This document shows, piece by piece, positions 9,049 through 17,842 of a stretch of DNA of 64,000 nucleotides. Below the pieces are notes generated by a model. That model saw only the letters and a program-made list of their open reading frames with translations, had not been told where the DNA came from and searched no databases. Each line of letters opens with the position of its first letter. Positions within the stretch are counted from its first letter, which is position 1. A program made the translations under genes and the position numbers. Source of the DNA: Bin5 sp963662575. GTDB taxonomy: Bacteria; Chloroflexota; Anaerolineae; Caldilineales; Caldilineaceae. The stretch covers positions 1,674,001 through 1,738,000 of the forward strand of contig OY759723.1 in the NCBI GenBank assembly GCA_963662575.1, written 5' to 3'.

Positions 9049-10644
9049 TTATTCCTCCTCTGCTTTGTCAAACAAAATTGGCAACCCCTTTGGTCCGGGC
9101 AACCTTCCTTCAAACACACTTTTTGCGTTGGCACGGGCGCGGTATCGGTAGATCGCGGGGCAAGGAAACGCGCCTTCGGCACGAAACAGGATGTTGCGGG
9201 CCAGATCGACAACACCATCTTGCCCATTCATCAGCCAGCGATTGCGGATATCTTTTCGCTCACTAGGGTCGGCTTCGAATTCGGTTTGCAGGTCTTCAAA
9301 AAAGCTACTATCCACAACGGCATCCAGTTGGGCAACCCATGGTCTGGCGAGGTCATTTGGTGACGGGTTTCCATTCCTGTGCATCTTGGGGTCGCTGTTG
9401 CCATGGGCAGCCAATGTAGCTACGGCATGACGCAAAATGCTCTGCACGATACCAATCTGCGTAATGCGGTCTTTGGCGATTTCCCCCAATTCCTGCGCGC
9501 CTCTGGCTCTTCCCAAAGCCTGCATAGTCTTCGGCTTCAGAGGAATGATGCGTTCGTGATAGCCTTCGGTTCCACCTTCTCCACGCACCATACCCCGGGC
9601 CACCAATCGCATTGTCCCTAAGGATTCTCGCTCAGACCGAACCGGCCGCAATAGGAAAGGTTGCCCCCAATTGGGAGAAATGAGACCATCCACTACCCTT
9701 CCGTAACCCAGTTTCCGCGGGCCCAGAAAGGCTGTGGGAGTTCCTTGCTTGTTGAGCACTCTGCTAGTCGGTGCCCAAGGATCTCCAGTCAGACCTTTGA
9801 CATCAGAAATCCGTCTAAAGCTCGAGTTGGCACGCGTGGCCTTAAATTCTTCGCCCTGATATTGCAACCGTATCCGGCGGCAAATCTCAATATAGAAGGG
9901 ATCTAGAGAGGTAAGAAGCAACGCTTCTGCCTTTGTGCCATCCCAGGGGATAATCCACACCAAACCGATACCGGTGTGGGACATCGGATACTCAGCCAAA
10001 AGCGACTGCCGATGCTCAAGAAGCCCCTCAACATCTCGCCTGATATGGAGTCCGTGACGTTCAGACGGGGTAACGCTAAAGGCGGGACGATTTCCGTATC
10101 CGCTAGGCATGCGGGATATTCCATAGTTGCCCCTCCCAGCGTAACCCTCCATTGTTTGCAGCGTCACCAGCGCAAAAATCCAGTCGTCCGCTTCTGCCTG
10201 CACAGCCACAGCCGACTTAATGTCGTGATTCTTCGAAAGAACCAGCATATCCAGCCCATCGGGGGTCGACACAGAGGTCTTGTAATCCTTCAATCTGTCG
10301 TCCGATCTCGCTGACGGCTGCATGAATGCCGGTTTGGTATTGTCCTCAACCACGAGCTGCCAGGGTGCATCGTCGGGGAATCCGAGAGTGAGCCCCCGCA
10401 GTATGCGCCGCCACTCGTCGGCATTGTCCGGCGGGCCGTCCACCCCGGCGCGGTGTATAGCCAGCGCGCCCAACTGAACCAGAAAAGCGTGCCAGGCGTG
10501 GCGCTGGTGGGGCCTGAGCGCGGGAAAGGCGTCAACTTCATCCCGCATCAGCGCCGTATATACTGCCGGCAGCGACACCCGGACTAGCGACCCATTTGAA
10601 GTAGAGATCCGTATAAGAGGATCCTCCAGGATACTGTTTTTCAC
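9049..10644 (-). CDS. cas8e: Cas8e (Cse1/CasA) large Cascade subunit
   Basis: The 531-aa large subunit would read the PAM, lock the R-loop and recruit Cas3. Family-like segments are PALRPHQRHAWHAFLVQL near the N-terminus, TLQTMEGYAGRGNYGISRM in the middle and FLGPRKLGYGRVVDGL. I chose the GTG at 10644 because AAAGGGAGG stands about 10 nt upstream. A TTG at 10698 extends the frame by 18 residues but has no ribosome site. The gene leads the Cascade operon and lies downstream of a good sigma-70 promoter at 10737-10765. Confidence 0.93.
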   Translation of the reverse strand: MKNSILEDPLIRISTSNGSLVRVSLPAVYTALMRDEVDAFPALRPHQRHAWHAFLVQLGALAIHRAGVDGPPDNADEWRRILRGLTLGFPDDAPWQLVVEDNTKPAFMQPSARSDDRLKDYKTSVSTPDGLDMLVLSKNHDIKSAVAVQAEADDWIFALVTLQTMEGYAGRGNYGISRMPSGYGNRPAFSVTPSERHGLHIRRDVEGLLEHRQSLLAEYPMSHTGIGLVWIIPWDGTKAEALLLTSLDPFYIEICRRIRLQYQGEEFKATRANSSFRRISDVKGLTGDPWAPTSRVLNKQGTPTAFLGPRKLGYGRVVDGLISPNWGQPFLLRPVRSERESLGTMRLVARGMVRGEGGTEGYHERIIPLKPKTMQALGRARGAQELGEIAKDRITQIGIVQSILRHAVATLAAHGNSDPKMHRNGNPSPNDLARPWVAQLDAVVDSSFFEDLQTEFEADPSERKDIRNRWLMNGQDGVVDLARNILFRAEGAFPCPAIYRYRARANAKSVFEGRLPGPKGLPILFDKAEEE

Positions 10645-10715
10645 TTGATGCAAACCTCCCTTTTGCGTATACTGCCTGAGAATACAATCATTCTTCAAGG
10701 ATTAGCCCTGATAAT

Positions 10716-10744
10716 TTTAGCATGAATATTTCCAAGAGTATACA
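10716..10744 (+). promoter_or_regulatory. Weak candidate promoter for the inverted mini-CRISPR RNA
   Basis: TTTAGC-N17-TATACA lies on the plus strand. Its -10 overlaps the minus-strand -10 of the cas8e promoter. Start would fall near 10751, before the first degenerate repeat at 10779. The -35 is poor, so this is only a suggestion. Confidence 0.25.
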
Positions 10745-10765
10745 CGATCACTCTCTGCAAGTCAA
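10737..10765 (-). promoter_or_regulatory. Sigma-70-type promoter of the Cascade operon
   Basis: On the minus strand TTGACT (10765-10760) and TATACT (10742-10737) are separated by exactly 17 nt. Transcription would start near 10730 and read cas8e-cse2-cas7e-cas5e-cas6e. The -10 overlaps a short match to the guide of the neighbouring mini-CRISPR RNA. Confidence 0.75.
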
Positions 10766-10778
10766 GGCTTTCTTTTGT

Positions 10779-10918
10779 ATTTGCCTCGTACACGCGAGGA
10801 TAGACCTACTCACGCTAAGATTACACTCTGTGTGAGGACCGTTCCCCCGCACACGCGGGGTCAGTTGGATTCCTCAGCCCAGTCAGGCGTGCCGATCCTC
10901 GGCACGCCTGACTGATTT
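10779..10918 (+). ncRNA. Inverted degenerate mini-CRISPR RNA, candidate cas regulator
   Basis: Read on the plus strand, opposite to both arrays, 10779-10806 matches the crRNA-sense repeat at 22 of 28 positions. Its stem is kept by a compensatory change (C8-G19 to T8-A19) and a wobble (T11-G16), and its ATAGACC handle is intact. A spacer-like segment of exactly 33 nt follows (10807-10839). A second repeat (10840-10867) keeps positions 2-21 perfectly but has a decayed 3' end. A 15-bp hairpin with TTTT at 10881-10918 closes the unit. This architecture matches CreA/CreR-type RNAs, in which a crRNA-like guide directs Cascade to repress a promoter. That function is inferred here. Confidence 0.7.
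10881..10918 (+). terminator. Intrinsic terminator of the mini-CRISPR RNA
   Basis: A perfect 15-bp stem (10881-10895 with 10899-10913) and a 3-nt loop are followed by GATTTTC on the plus strand. The minus strand has no U-run after the hairpin, so it suits plus-strand transcripts best. It also lies just past the cas3 stop and may insulate both units. Confidence 0.7.
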
Positions 10919-10919
10919 T

Positions 10920-13589
10920 CTACAGCCGCCGCAAGCCCAGGCGGTCATAACGGAACCGCCTGTCGCCAATCGTGAACCCAAATCCACCGTCCTCCGCTCT
11001 CCAAGGGACCGGCTCCTCCCCCGTCAAGCCATGCGCCATGTGGCCGGGCACCACGATCTGGGGAATAGTTCCGCCAGCGACAAAGGGGCTGGGCGCTGCC
11101 GGCTCCAGCGTGATCTCAACTCCCTCATCGCCCAGCCTGGTGCGAATCTTCGCTTCCACATCCGGGAAGACCACATCCCGGTTGTCCTCATAGAAGGAGC
11201 GGTCACGGCGCACGATCACCTGTCCGGCAGTCAGGTTGTTGGCGATCTGTGCGCCCTCCATTTTGATAGCATGCTCGCGCCACGCCTCCCCCATCTCCTC
11301 CGTGATCGCCGCCAGCGCTTCCGGGTGCGTGCTGCGTTCCACCAATCTCCGATTCACACGGGGAATGATCCAGGGCGTGCTATTAGCGGCCTGCTCAGCG
11401 ACCAGCCGTGCCGTTGCCTCCAAAGTGCGCAGGTCTTCGTAAACGAATCCATTCGGACCCAGACCGTTGGTTTCCTTCCTTCGCGTCAGCCAGGGAGATA
11501 AATCAGCGTCAGCGGGCATCAGAACGAGGCAGACTGGGCTGCAAAAATCGGTCGGACGGCCATCGCGCTCGTGGCGATGTAAACGGCCAATCCGCTGCAG
11601 CAACACATCCATCGGACAAAGATCGGTGATCAGCAGATCGGCATCAATGTCCAAAGACTGCTCCAGCGTCTGCGTGCCGACTATGACACGTCCACCTGAT
11701 TCACGGTCCTTCCCGATCTGCTCTTCTACCGCCTTGTCCAGCCTGCGACGGTCATCGGCAGCGAACCGGCCGTGATGCAGCGTCAATGCGCCATTGACCC
11801 CGAAAAGCAACTGCTGTTCATCGGGCCCGGCTCGCTCCTCTAACGCCTGCTGAGTCCGTACCGCAAAGCTGACCGTATTGCGAACAATCAAGACCTTTGC
11901 GCCCGCCCGTGTCGCCTGCAAGCCGCGCTCTGCCACCGCGCCAAATTCCTCCATCACAGGCAACGTCTCAACCTGAATCATCTTACTGCGGCCACTCTCT
12001 TCGACCGCAACCACCTTCTCCTTTTCCGCGCCGCGCGTGGTGATGGCCGGGTAGCTGACCTCCAGCGCGTCCTTCAGCGAGTTGCCGTCCCCGGCGGCAA
12101 GACCACCCGGCGCAGACAGACGCTGTCTGGCAACCGAGCCAAGTGTGGCCGACATCAGGCAGGCATAGCCGCCCGCGCCAATATGAGCGTCGAGCAGACC
12201 CTCAAGAATCACCCGCATATACTGGTCTGAAGCGTGGACCTCGTCAACCACCAGCAGATTGCGGGACAGGCAGGCGGCGCGCATGTGGGCATGCCGGACC
12301 TGCAACGCCGCCATCATCGCCTGATCGATCGTCCCCACCGCAATCTGCCCGGCCAAATAGCGCTTGGCGCTCTCAGCCGCCCATCGACGTCTGATCACCG
12401 GGTCGGCCGCGCTATGCTGATCATCCCACCAGACTTCGTAACGCGGTAAGTGCATACCTTCCACCATGCCAGCCCGCAGGTAGCCGGGAACCGCAAGGAT
12501 CGGCTCAGGGATGTGGTCTTCCGGGAACATAGTGCCAACAAAGTTCGTAACTCGGTTGTGAATTTGCGAGGCCGCGGAGCGGGTCGGCAAAGCGAAGTAG
12601 AGGCCGTCAACCAACCCTGCCTCGTACATACGGGCAAAGCGCCACAGAGCCGCCTCCGTCTTGCCCGAGCCGGTCTCCGACTCGATGACAACCAGAGGCT
12701 CTTCTAGCGGGAGATCAGCGGTCCGCTGCTGCATCGCGTTGGGCAGGCCGTCGATACCGAACAACGCTGCAAAGTCAGGCAGCTTCCCTAAAGCCTTCCG
12801 CTGCCCTTCCAGGTCCAAACCAATTGCGGCTATCGCCTTCCGGGCCCGTTCCCGCGCCAAAACAATGTAATCGTCTCGGGGCCGGTCACAGTAATCGAAG
12901 AACCGTTCATCGGAGCCGAGCCAGTCCGCAAGCGTGCAAAGACCCAGAAACATATGCTGAAAGGCGGGGGCAGACGGCAGAGGACTTTCGGCCGGCGCGT
13001 AGGCGGCAGGGTACCAGTCGCGCACGAGCTCCACGATGTGCTCGACACATTGGCGCGGGTTGAGGTCCCCGAACCGACGCCAGGCCGCGGGGTTGGCCGC
13101 GCGCCCATCAGATAGATTCATGGGGAGGCCATGATGCGAAAGAGCGGCAATCAACAGGCCGCTTGCAGTAATCCCGTCATCATTGTCCCATTCCATGATT
13201 TCAGGTACACCCAAAGTGTCGAAAAACCAATCCGCCGTCTCTGTATCCTTGTCTTCCAAAATCGGTACAAGATCCAGAATATGTCCCATGCGCGGCGGCT
13301 TCTTAAGCCCAGTGGGAAGATCCTCAGAGTGCCAGATCTGCGCCTGAAAACCGATATTCACCTTGCCGACGTCGTGCAGAGCCGTCAGGACGCAAAGCCG
13401 TGCGGCGGTTGCTTCGTCCAGGTCTTCCCTGCCGCCCGCGCGGGCCAGCCGTTTACGGAGTGTTGGCTGCTTCAGCAGGGCCTCGAAGCAGGCGCTCACA
13501 TCGGCAAGGTGGTGCTCCAGCAGATGAACCCGCTGAGGATCCTGCATGTCCGCCTTTGCCCAATGTCGTTGCGTGTATACCGGCAATTT
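10920..13589 (-). CDS. cas3: Cas3 HD nuclease-helicase, type I-E
   Basis: About 889 aa with both activities intact. The N-terminal HD domain shows HLLEHHLADV, LTALHDVGKV and ALSHHGLPM. The SF2 helicase shows ESETGSGKTEAALWRF (motif I), LLVVDEVHASDQY (DEVH box), CLMSATLG and LLQRIGRLHRH (motif VI). It is recruited by Cascade to nick and unwind target DNA 3' to 5'. The GTG at 13589 has GAAGG about 10 nt upstream. An in-frame ATG at 13634 adds 15 residues but has no ribosome site. It is transcribed apart from cas8e. Confidence 0.95.
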   Translation of the reverse strand, partial: KLPVYTQRHWAKADMQDPQRVHLLEHHLADVSACFEALLKQPTLRKRLARAGGREDLDEATAARLCVLTALHDVGKVNIGFQAQIWHSEDLPTGLKKPPRMGHILDLVPILEDKDTETADWFFDTLGVPEIMEWDNDDGITASGLLIAALSHHGLPMNLSDGRAANPAAWRRFGDLNPRQCVEHIVELVRDWYPAAYAPAESPLPSAPAFQHMFLGLCTLADWLGSDERFFDYCDRPRDDYIVLARERARKAIAAIGLDLEGQRKALGKLPDFAALFGIDGLPNAMQQRTADLPLEEPLVVIESETGSGKTEAALWRFARMYEAGLVDGLYFALPTRSAASQIHNRVTNFVGTMFPEDHIPEPILAVPGYLRAGMVEGMHLPRYEVWWDDQHSAADPVIRRRWAAESAKRYLAGQIAVGTIDQAMMAALQVRHAHMRAACLSRNLLVVDEVHASDQYMRVILEGLLDAHIGAGGYACLMSATLGSVARQRLSAPGGLAAGDGNSLKDALEVSYPAITTRGAEKEKVVAVEESGRSKMIQVETLPVMEEFGAVAERGLQATRAGAKVLIVRNTVSFAVRTQQALEERAGPDEQQLLFGVNGALTLHHGRFAADDRRRLDKAVEEQIGKDRESGGRVIVGTQTLEQSLDIDADLLITDLCPMDVLLQRIGRLHRHERDGRPTDFCSPVCLVLMPADADLSPWLTRRKETNGLGPNGFVYEDLRTLEATARLVAEQAANSTPWIIPRVNRRLVERSTHPEALAAITEEMGEAWREHAIKMEGAQIANNLTAGQVIVRRDRSFYEDNRDVVFPDVEAKIRTRLGDEGVEITLEPAAPSPFVAGGTIPQIVVPGHMAHGLTGEEPVPWRAEDGGFGFTIGDRRFRYDRLGLRRL

Positions 13590-13909
13590 CACTCTTTCCT
13601 GACCTTCTCTATTGCAGGGAATTGGAGTCTTCATCCAAATGGTATCGCTAGCAAGAAATTACTTTTCACAATATCCGCCGTTGCCCTTGATATCCCAAGA
13701 TTTTCCCATCCTGAAAGTCCTGATTCAGATACCTACAGATTAAAACAGGTCCCTGACAACACCAAAATATCTAGTACACAAGTTCTGTTGGCCCCGTACT
13801 TTCCTTCTCGAAGGCGAATGTCCCCGGCGGCTATCAATCTGTTCCGCTACCCATCCCGCCCTGCGGCAGGACGATGAGTGGCCACCGCAAGCCAGGAGGA
13901 ACACACCTT
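13590..13909. other. Intergenic stretch upstream of cas3 with dispersed repeats
   Basis: No gene is supported. It contains a copy of the 'CCTGATTCAGA' dispersed repeat (about 13708-13735). It also carries one copy of a ~105-bp block (13751-13858) that recurs at about 14823-14933 and 18021-18127. No clear cas3 promoter was seen. Confidence 0.6.
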
Positions 13910-14013
13910 GGCCAACGTTTTATGCTAAAGTGTATGAAAAGACCGGTGCCCCTGTCATGTACCAGGGTCGGAGCAGTTCGATGGCTACTGCATCGCCCAC
14001 CTGGATTAGAGAC
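13910..14013 (+). pseudogene. Decayed copy of the Cys/His N-terminal module of the 18177 gene
   Basis: The stretch aligns with the start of the gene at 18177. TTGGCCAACG.TTTATGC parallels ATGGCCAAAACCCTATGC, and the end reads FDGYCIAH against YDGYCIAH. An extra T after the TGC codon shifts the frame and creates stops, and no body of the protein follows. The same upstream block precedes both copies, so the whole cassette was duplicated and this copy decayed. Confidence 0.7.
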
Positions 14014-14028
14014 CCCCGAGGAAATCAA

Positions 14029-14496
14029 ATGAATCGACATCCAATCTTCACCATCATCTTATCCCTCGCCCTTCTCCTGTCGGCCTGCGTCCCGATCCCC
14101 GCTACCCCCCCAGAGCCCAACGCCGCTGTCTCCGACCCCACCCCCAATCCCGCCACCGAAACCAAAGCCGGTCTCTCCGACTTGGCCAGCGCGCTCGCCA
14201 AAGCCGACGAATCCGACGACATCCAGCTGTACTCCCATCTCCTGGACGAATTCGCCGCCTGCATGCAAGCCGACACCAACAACGAAGAAGACAGCCCGGA
14301 ATACACCGACAGCGAGACAGTCGCCATTTCGATCTTCTTCGCCGGCATGTTGGCAATGGCGGGAATCTTCATGCAGGGGTTCGAACAGGCTTTCACCGAA
14401 GACACTGCTGCCGCCGACGAAACCGAAGACGAACCGTCAGCCTACGAAATGCTGGAAATGGCGCTCACCGTCTGCCTGCAGAACGAATCAGAATAG
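14029..14496 (+). CDS. Small predicted lipoprotein, function unknown
   Basis: The 155-aa protein has a lipoprotein signal peptide: MNRH, a hydrophobic core, then lipobox LLSAC at residues ~14-18. A Pro/Thr-rich linker and an acidic domain follow, with a hydrophobic stretch around VAISIFFAGMLAMAGIF. Two further cysteines (ACMQ, VCLQ) may form a disulphide. The start at 14029 is preceded by GAGGAAAT. Glu/Asp content is high. No family was recognised. It is isolated between repeat-rich stretches. Confidence 0.6.
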   Translation: MNRHPIFTIILSLALLLSACVPIPATPPEPNAAVSDPTPNPATETKAGLSDLASALAKADESDDIQLYSHLLDEFAACMQADTNNEEDSPEYTDSETVAISIFFAGMLAMAGIFMQGFEQAFTEDTAAADETEDEPSAYEMLEMALTVCLQNESE

Positions 14497-15007
14497 AAAA
14501 GAAGGGCCGGCAACAATCACAGCCCATCAATTAAATCCCCCCAAATCACAGTTCAGACAACCGCCCACCTCATCTCCCACAACGCCCAGCCCATCGCCCC
14601 AGACGACCCGTCCGCCCTCCTGCCCACCTGAGCCCCGCCGCGCTCCCAACCATCCCGTTCCCAACAGAATTCGGCTGCCCTGAGCCGGTTCATCAGCAAT
14701 CACAGCCCATCCTCATAATCCCAAAAATCACAGTTCAGACAACCACTCGCACCAACACACGTGCCTCCGGGACGATCGCTGCCATCCCGCAAATCCTGCT
14801 TCAGACAATTATTGACCAATACTGGGCCTTGACATCGCCCAATACCCATCATAAGCTTGTTCTACAAGCCCCGTGCATTCCTTCGCCTAGACGAACATCC
14901 CCGGCGGCCATCATCCAGTTCCGCTACCCACCCTATGGTTGGCCCCAACTGCTAGATCACGAAACAGGTAAAATAAGGTGCATTTGAACAGATGCGGTCT
15001 GCCGCCA
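14497..15007. repeat. Repeat-rich gap with IS end
   Basis: No gene is supported. It holds several copies of the AATCACAGTTCAGACAA-type short repeat (about 14535-14562, 14715-14745, 14795-14817) and a second copy of the ~105-bp block (14823-14933). It ends in an IS terminal segment at 14929-14978, CCCTATGGTTGGCCCCAA onwards, that recurs at 17491 and, inverted, at 47683-47721. Confidence 0.6.
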
Positions 15008-15112
15008 TCAGAGCACGAAGTCCTCTTCCGCCGGCGTGAGATAGTTGAGATTGTGATAGGATTCCTTATGGTAGTAGAAGTCGAAGCAGGCGGCCAACTC
15101 AGTGTGCAGCTG
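15008..15112 (-). pseudogene. C-terminal remnant of an IS3-family transposase (OrfB)
   Basis: The minus-strand frame ending in TGA at 15008 reads ELAACFDFYYHKESYHNL then NYLTPAEEDFVL. This matches the usual IS3 OrfB end (a Y-H-x-x-L-x-Y-x-T-P-A pattern). The upstream catalytic part is missing. Together with the terminal segment at 14929-14978 it is the right end of a destroyed IS. Confidence 0.7.
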
Positions 15113-15149
15113 TCGCACACAAACGCAAATACAGCGTAGAGACTTGTGT

Positions 15150-15650
15150 ATGACCGATTCCTTGCTGGCTCCAACTGACATTGAAGAAGCGCTCTCCCGC
15201 GTCTACGTTCAGGCCGTGGCGGCTCGAGCCGGATACACGACTGCTGACTACTCGCAGGACCGAGACGGTATTGATATACTCATTCGGGCTGGCGGAAAGA
15301 TGCGTCCGGCCATAGACATACAACTGAAGGCAACGATAAACCTGGGCAACCCTGCGAATGGGTTTTTTCACTATCCGCTCAGGTCAGAGAACTACAATCT
15401 TCTGTGTGGGCCGAGCCAGACGCCGCGCCTGCTCGTTGTTTTCGGTCTACCAAGAGACCACTCGAAATGGTTGACAATAACAGCCGAAGAACTTATATTG
15501 CGGCGCAGCGCCTATTGGCTTAACCTTAGGGGCCATGATGAGACGGAGAACAAATCGTCCATCACCGTTCATATCCCTGAACAGAATCTGTTCAACGTTG
15601 ACAATCTGCGCATGTTGATGGAACAGTCTCGGAAAGGGAACATCCAATGA
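15150..15650 (+). CDS. DUF4365 domain protein
   Basis: The 166-aa protein resembles DUF4365, a family with a PD-(D/E)XK-like fold often found beside defence genes. Visible elements are DRDGIDILIRAGGKM, then AIDIQLKATINL with the Q-x-K version of the catalytic pair, then RLLVVFGLP and LILRRSAYWLNLRG. The start chosen, ATG 15150, gives a normal family length. The last bases overlap the next gene (ATGA), showing tight translational coupling. Confidence 0.75.
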   Translation: MTDSLLAPTDIEEALSRVYVQAVAARAGYTTADYSQDRDGIDILIRAGGKMRPAIDIQLKATINLGNPANGFFHYPLRSENYNLLCGPSQTPRLLVVFGLPRDHSKWLTITAEELILRRSAYWLNLRGHDETENKSSITVHIPEQNLFNVDNLRMLMEQSRKGNIQ

Positions 15651-16780
15651 AAACCAGTATACAGGACCGAGACGCGTTGTTAGCGGTGCCTCCTGTAGCG
15701 CTTTCGGCCTATGCCCGCGCCGAAGGATGGTCAAAAGCGGGAGCCTACGGTGACTTCTCTGACATATACGTCGCCGATGGGCTGCCGGAGATTATCCTGC
15801 CTCGAACGGAAAATCTCGCTGATTATGCAGATGTCGTGTCAACACTCATCGGGGTCTTCGCGCGCGTCGCCGATGTGGACGAACTCACCCTCTATCGCGA
15901 CCTGGTTACAGCTGATCGGGACGTTATCCGGATGCGGGTCGCCGACAGCGATGACGGGACAGTCTCGATGAATGAAGGCGTCGATTTTGTGCGTGGCGCT
16001 AGTGAGATCGTCCTTGCCGCTGCATGCTCCTATTTCAGACCACAACCCCTCTTTCGCGTTGGGGCGAACAGAGAGGCGCGGGAATATATGCGTCAGATGC
16101 GCTTGGGACAGACCGACCAGGGCAGCTATGTTATCACGCTACTTTCCCCGGTTGTGCCCCCGCCGATGCAACTGACTCTTGATCTCGGCCCGGAAGAGCT
16201 TCCGGACGACGCCCTTGAGCGCAGGATAACCAAACATCTGGCCAGCTCTCTGAAAGCTACCCGCCGAGCCATTGAAGGTACAGTTGGCGGGGAACCTGAC
16301 GCCTTCGTAGGAGTTGTGGATAAAGGAGTAAGCGCCAACCTCTGCGAGGCTCTCGATAGAATGATCATGCCTTTCTCAACAATGGACGTCAGTTTTGTCT
16401 GGGCGCGCACGCGTCCTATGTCAAGCGCGCGCGAAGTCATCCGGTTTTCCAACGATGATGCGCCTATTTTGCGGGAGGCGGCACGTGCCTTGCGACAACG
16501 GGGCCCGCGCCACGATGAAAGCCTGGTTGGCTTCGTGAATATCCTGAATCGCACCGAGGATCAGGAAGAAGGGAAAATAAGACTGAAAGCGGAAATCGAC
16601 GGACAAATGCACTCCGTAAATGCCGTTCTCGACCAGTCCGAATACGCACGCGCTATCCAGGCCCACGCCGAACAAGCCACAGTCATTGCCGAGGGTGATC
16701 TCGAACGAGTCGGCCAACGCTGGAATTTGCTCAACGCCCGCATAAAGACAATCATCTCCAATGAGGACCCACCCCCCTGA
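15647..16780 (+). CDS. Unknown partner of the DUF4365 protein
   Basis: The 377-aa soluble protein starts inside the stop of the DUF4365 gene (ATGA overlap), so the two should act together. No catalytic motif is recognised. Segments such as VGVVDKGVSANLCEALDRM and GFVNILNRTEDQEEGKIRLKAEIDG suggest a mixed alpha/beta protein. Pairing with a nuclease-fold protein and flanking by IS fragments suggest an accessory, possibly defensive, cassette, but this is inference. Confidence 0.6.
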   Translation: MKTSIQDRDALLAVPPVALSAYARAEGWSKAGAYGDFSDIYVADGLPEIILPRTENLADYADVVSTLIGVFARVADVDELTLYRDLVTADRDVIRMRVADSDDGTVSMNEGVDFVRGASEIVLAAACSYFRPQPLFRVGANREAREYMRQMRLGQTDQGSYVITLLSPVVPPPMQLTLDLGPEELPDDALERRITKHLASSLKATRRAIEGTVGGEPDAFVGVVDKGVSANLCEALDRMIMPFSTMDVSFVWARTRPMSSAREVIRFSNDDAPILREAARALRQRGPRHDESLVGFVNILNRTEDQEEGKIRLKAEIDGQMHSVNAVLDQSEYARAIQAHAEQATVIAEGDLERVGQRWNLLNARIKTIISNEDPPP

Positions 16781-16909
16781 TTGCCGTCTCGCCACGTCCG
16801 GTGCTTAGTGCGCTGCGTGTGTTCTTCTGGCATACATCGTTTGACAGCGAACCACTTGGTCGCTAAGTAACGCCCATTCGATAACAACAATACTATAGGC
16901 AGCTAAAGG

Positions 16910-17242
16910 CTAAGGGCTTATGAGGTCGCTAAAGCCCGCATCAGACAGGCATTCTTCGAGATGATCTATTTCGCGGCTGGCTAGTAGAGTCCCCCCTATT
17001 TTATCTGGTAATGCATCCAGTTCAGCACGGCTTATGCTCAATTCTTCGCCGCCTTTCTTCTCGGTAAACTGAACGGATTCTCTGTCAGAACTCATCCAAA
17101 TGTCTGTAGGAGACTCCGCCAGGAGGCGTCCTAGAATGGTTATTTTGCGGCCAATCTCCTGCAACTCGTGGACCGCTACTCTGTAACGTCTTCGGGAGGT
17201 CTGAAGACGCTTGATCCCTTTATCCAACTCCTCAGAATTCAT
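16910..17242 (-). CDS. Small charged helical protein, unknown
   Basis: The 110-aa protein begins MNSEELDKGIKRLQTSRRRYR. AGGAGG lies 5 nt before the ATG at 17242, which is why the longer frame to 17332 was not used. The first half looks like a coiled coil. It is convergent with the two-gene DUF4365 cassette and may belong to the same accessory segment. No family was recognised. Confidence 0.55.
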   Translation of the reverse strand: MNSEELDKGIKRLQTSRRRYRVAVHELQEIGRKITILGRLLAESPTDIWMSSDRESVQFTEKKGGEELSISRAELDALPDKIGGTLLASREIDHLEECLSDAGFSDLISP

Positions 17243-17490
17243 ATACGCCTCCTGCTGGTCAGACCGCCATAAGGCTGGGCTGTAGTTCGTGGCGGCCCGC
17301 GATGTTGGGCAAACGAAACTGGTTGCCCTCAAATGTCTCCTCCGCAGACAACATTTGCATTCGCGGGTATGGATACCCGTTTTTCTGAATCGCCTGCTTG
17401 AGCCATGAACTGCCCAAAATTGCGCTGTTGTCTATCTCCCAATGTTTTCATGGTAGTAGGACCTGCCATTTGAGCATCTCCGGCGTCAAG

Positions 17491-17838
17491 CACCCTATGG
17501 TTGGCCCCAATCGCTAGACCACGAAAAGGAAAATAAGGATCGTCCAGGAGGATGTATTCAGTGTTAGTCACGGCGCATAGCTCCGTTCAATGCGTAGACT
17601 CTGTGCCCGTCTTCCAGCAGTTGCCGTTTCCGGGCCCGTATCAGGTTGGCATGAATCTTGTGTTCACTCAATAACTGGCGAATCGTCTTGCTGCCTTCAA
17701 GCGCCTCCAGCGCAACCCGAAACTTAAAGGCCGCCGTCTGTCGCCGCCTTTTCTTGACCATCGAACTGCCCCTCCACAGGCTTGGTGTATTACTCCATTA
17801 TACACCTTAGCTCGTGGTCCAGCTTTTGGGGCCCACTT
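17491..17838 (-). mobile_element. Internally deleted IS3-family element
   Basis: The element is bounded by related inverted ends. Read inwards, 17809-17838 gives GGCCCCAAAAGCTGGACCACGA, and 17491-17528 gives GGCCCCAATCGCTAGACCACGA. Inside is a short OrfA remnant but no OrfB. The same ends bound a ~170-bp element at 47551-47721, and one end recurs at 14929-14978. Confidence 0.65.
17564..17761 (-). pseudogene. IS3-family OrfA remnant (HTH transposase subunit)
   Basis: The 65-aa frame starts MVKKRRRQTAAFKFRVALEA and continues IRQLLSEHKIHANLIRARKRQLLED, the HTH_Tnp_1 pattern of IS3/IS911 OrfA. It is shorter than the usual ~100 aa, ends in unrelated residues and has no OrfB behind it. It cannot produce an active transposase alone. 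Confidence 0.75.
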
Positions 17839-17842
17839 CACC

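Noticed and set aside
17329..17571. 80-aa minus-strand frame
   Set aside because: It spans the IS terminal segment and looks like remnant sequence, not a gene.
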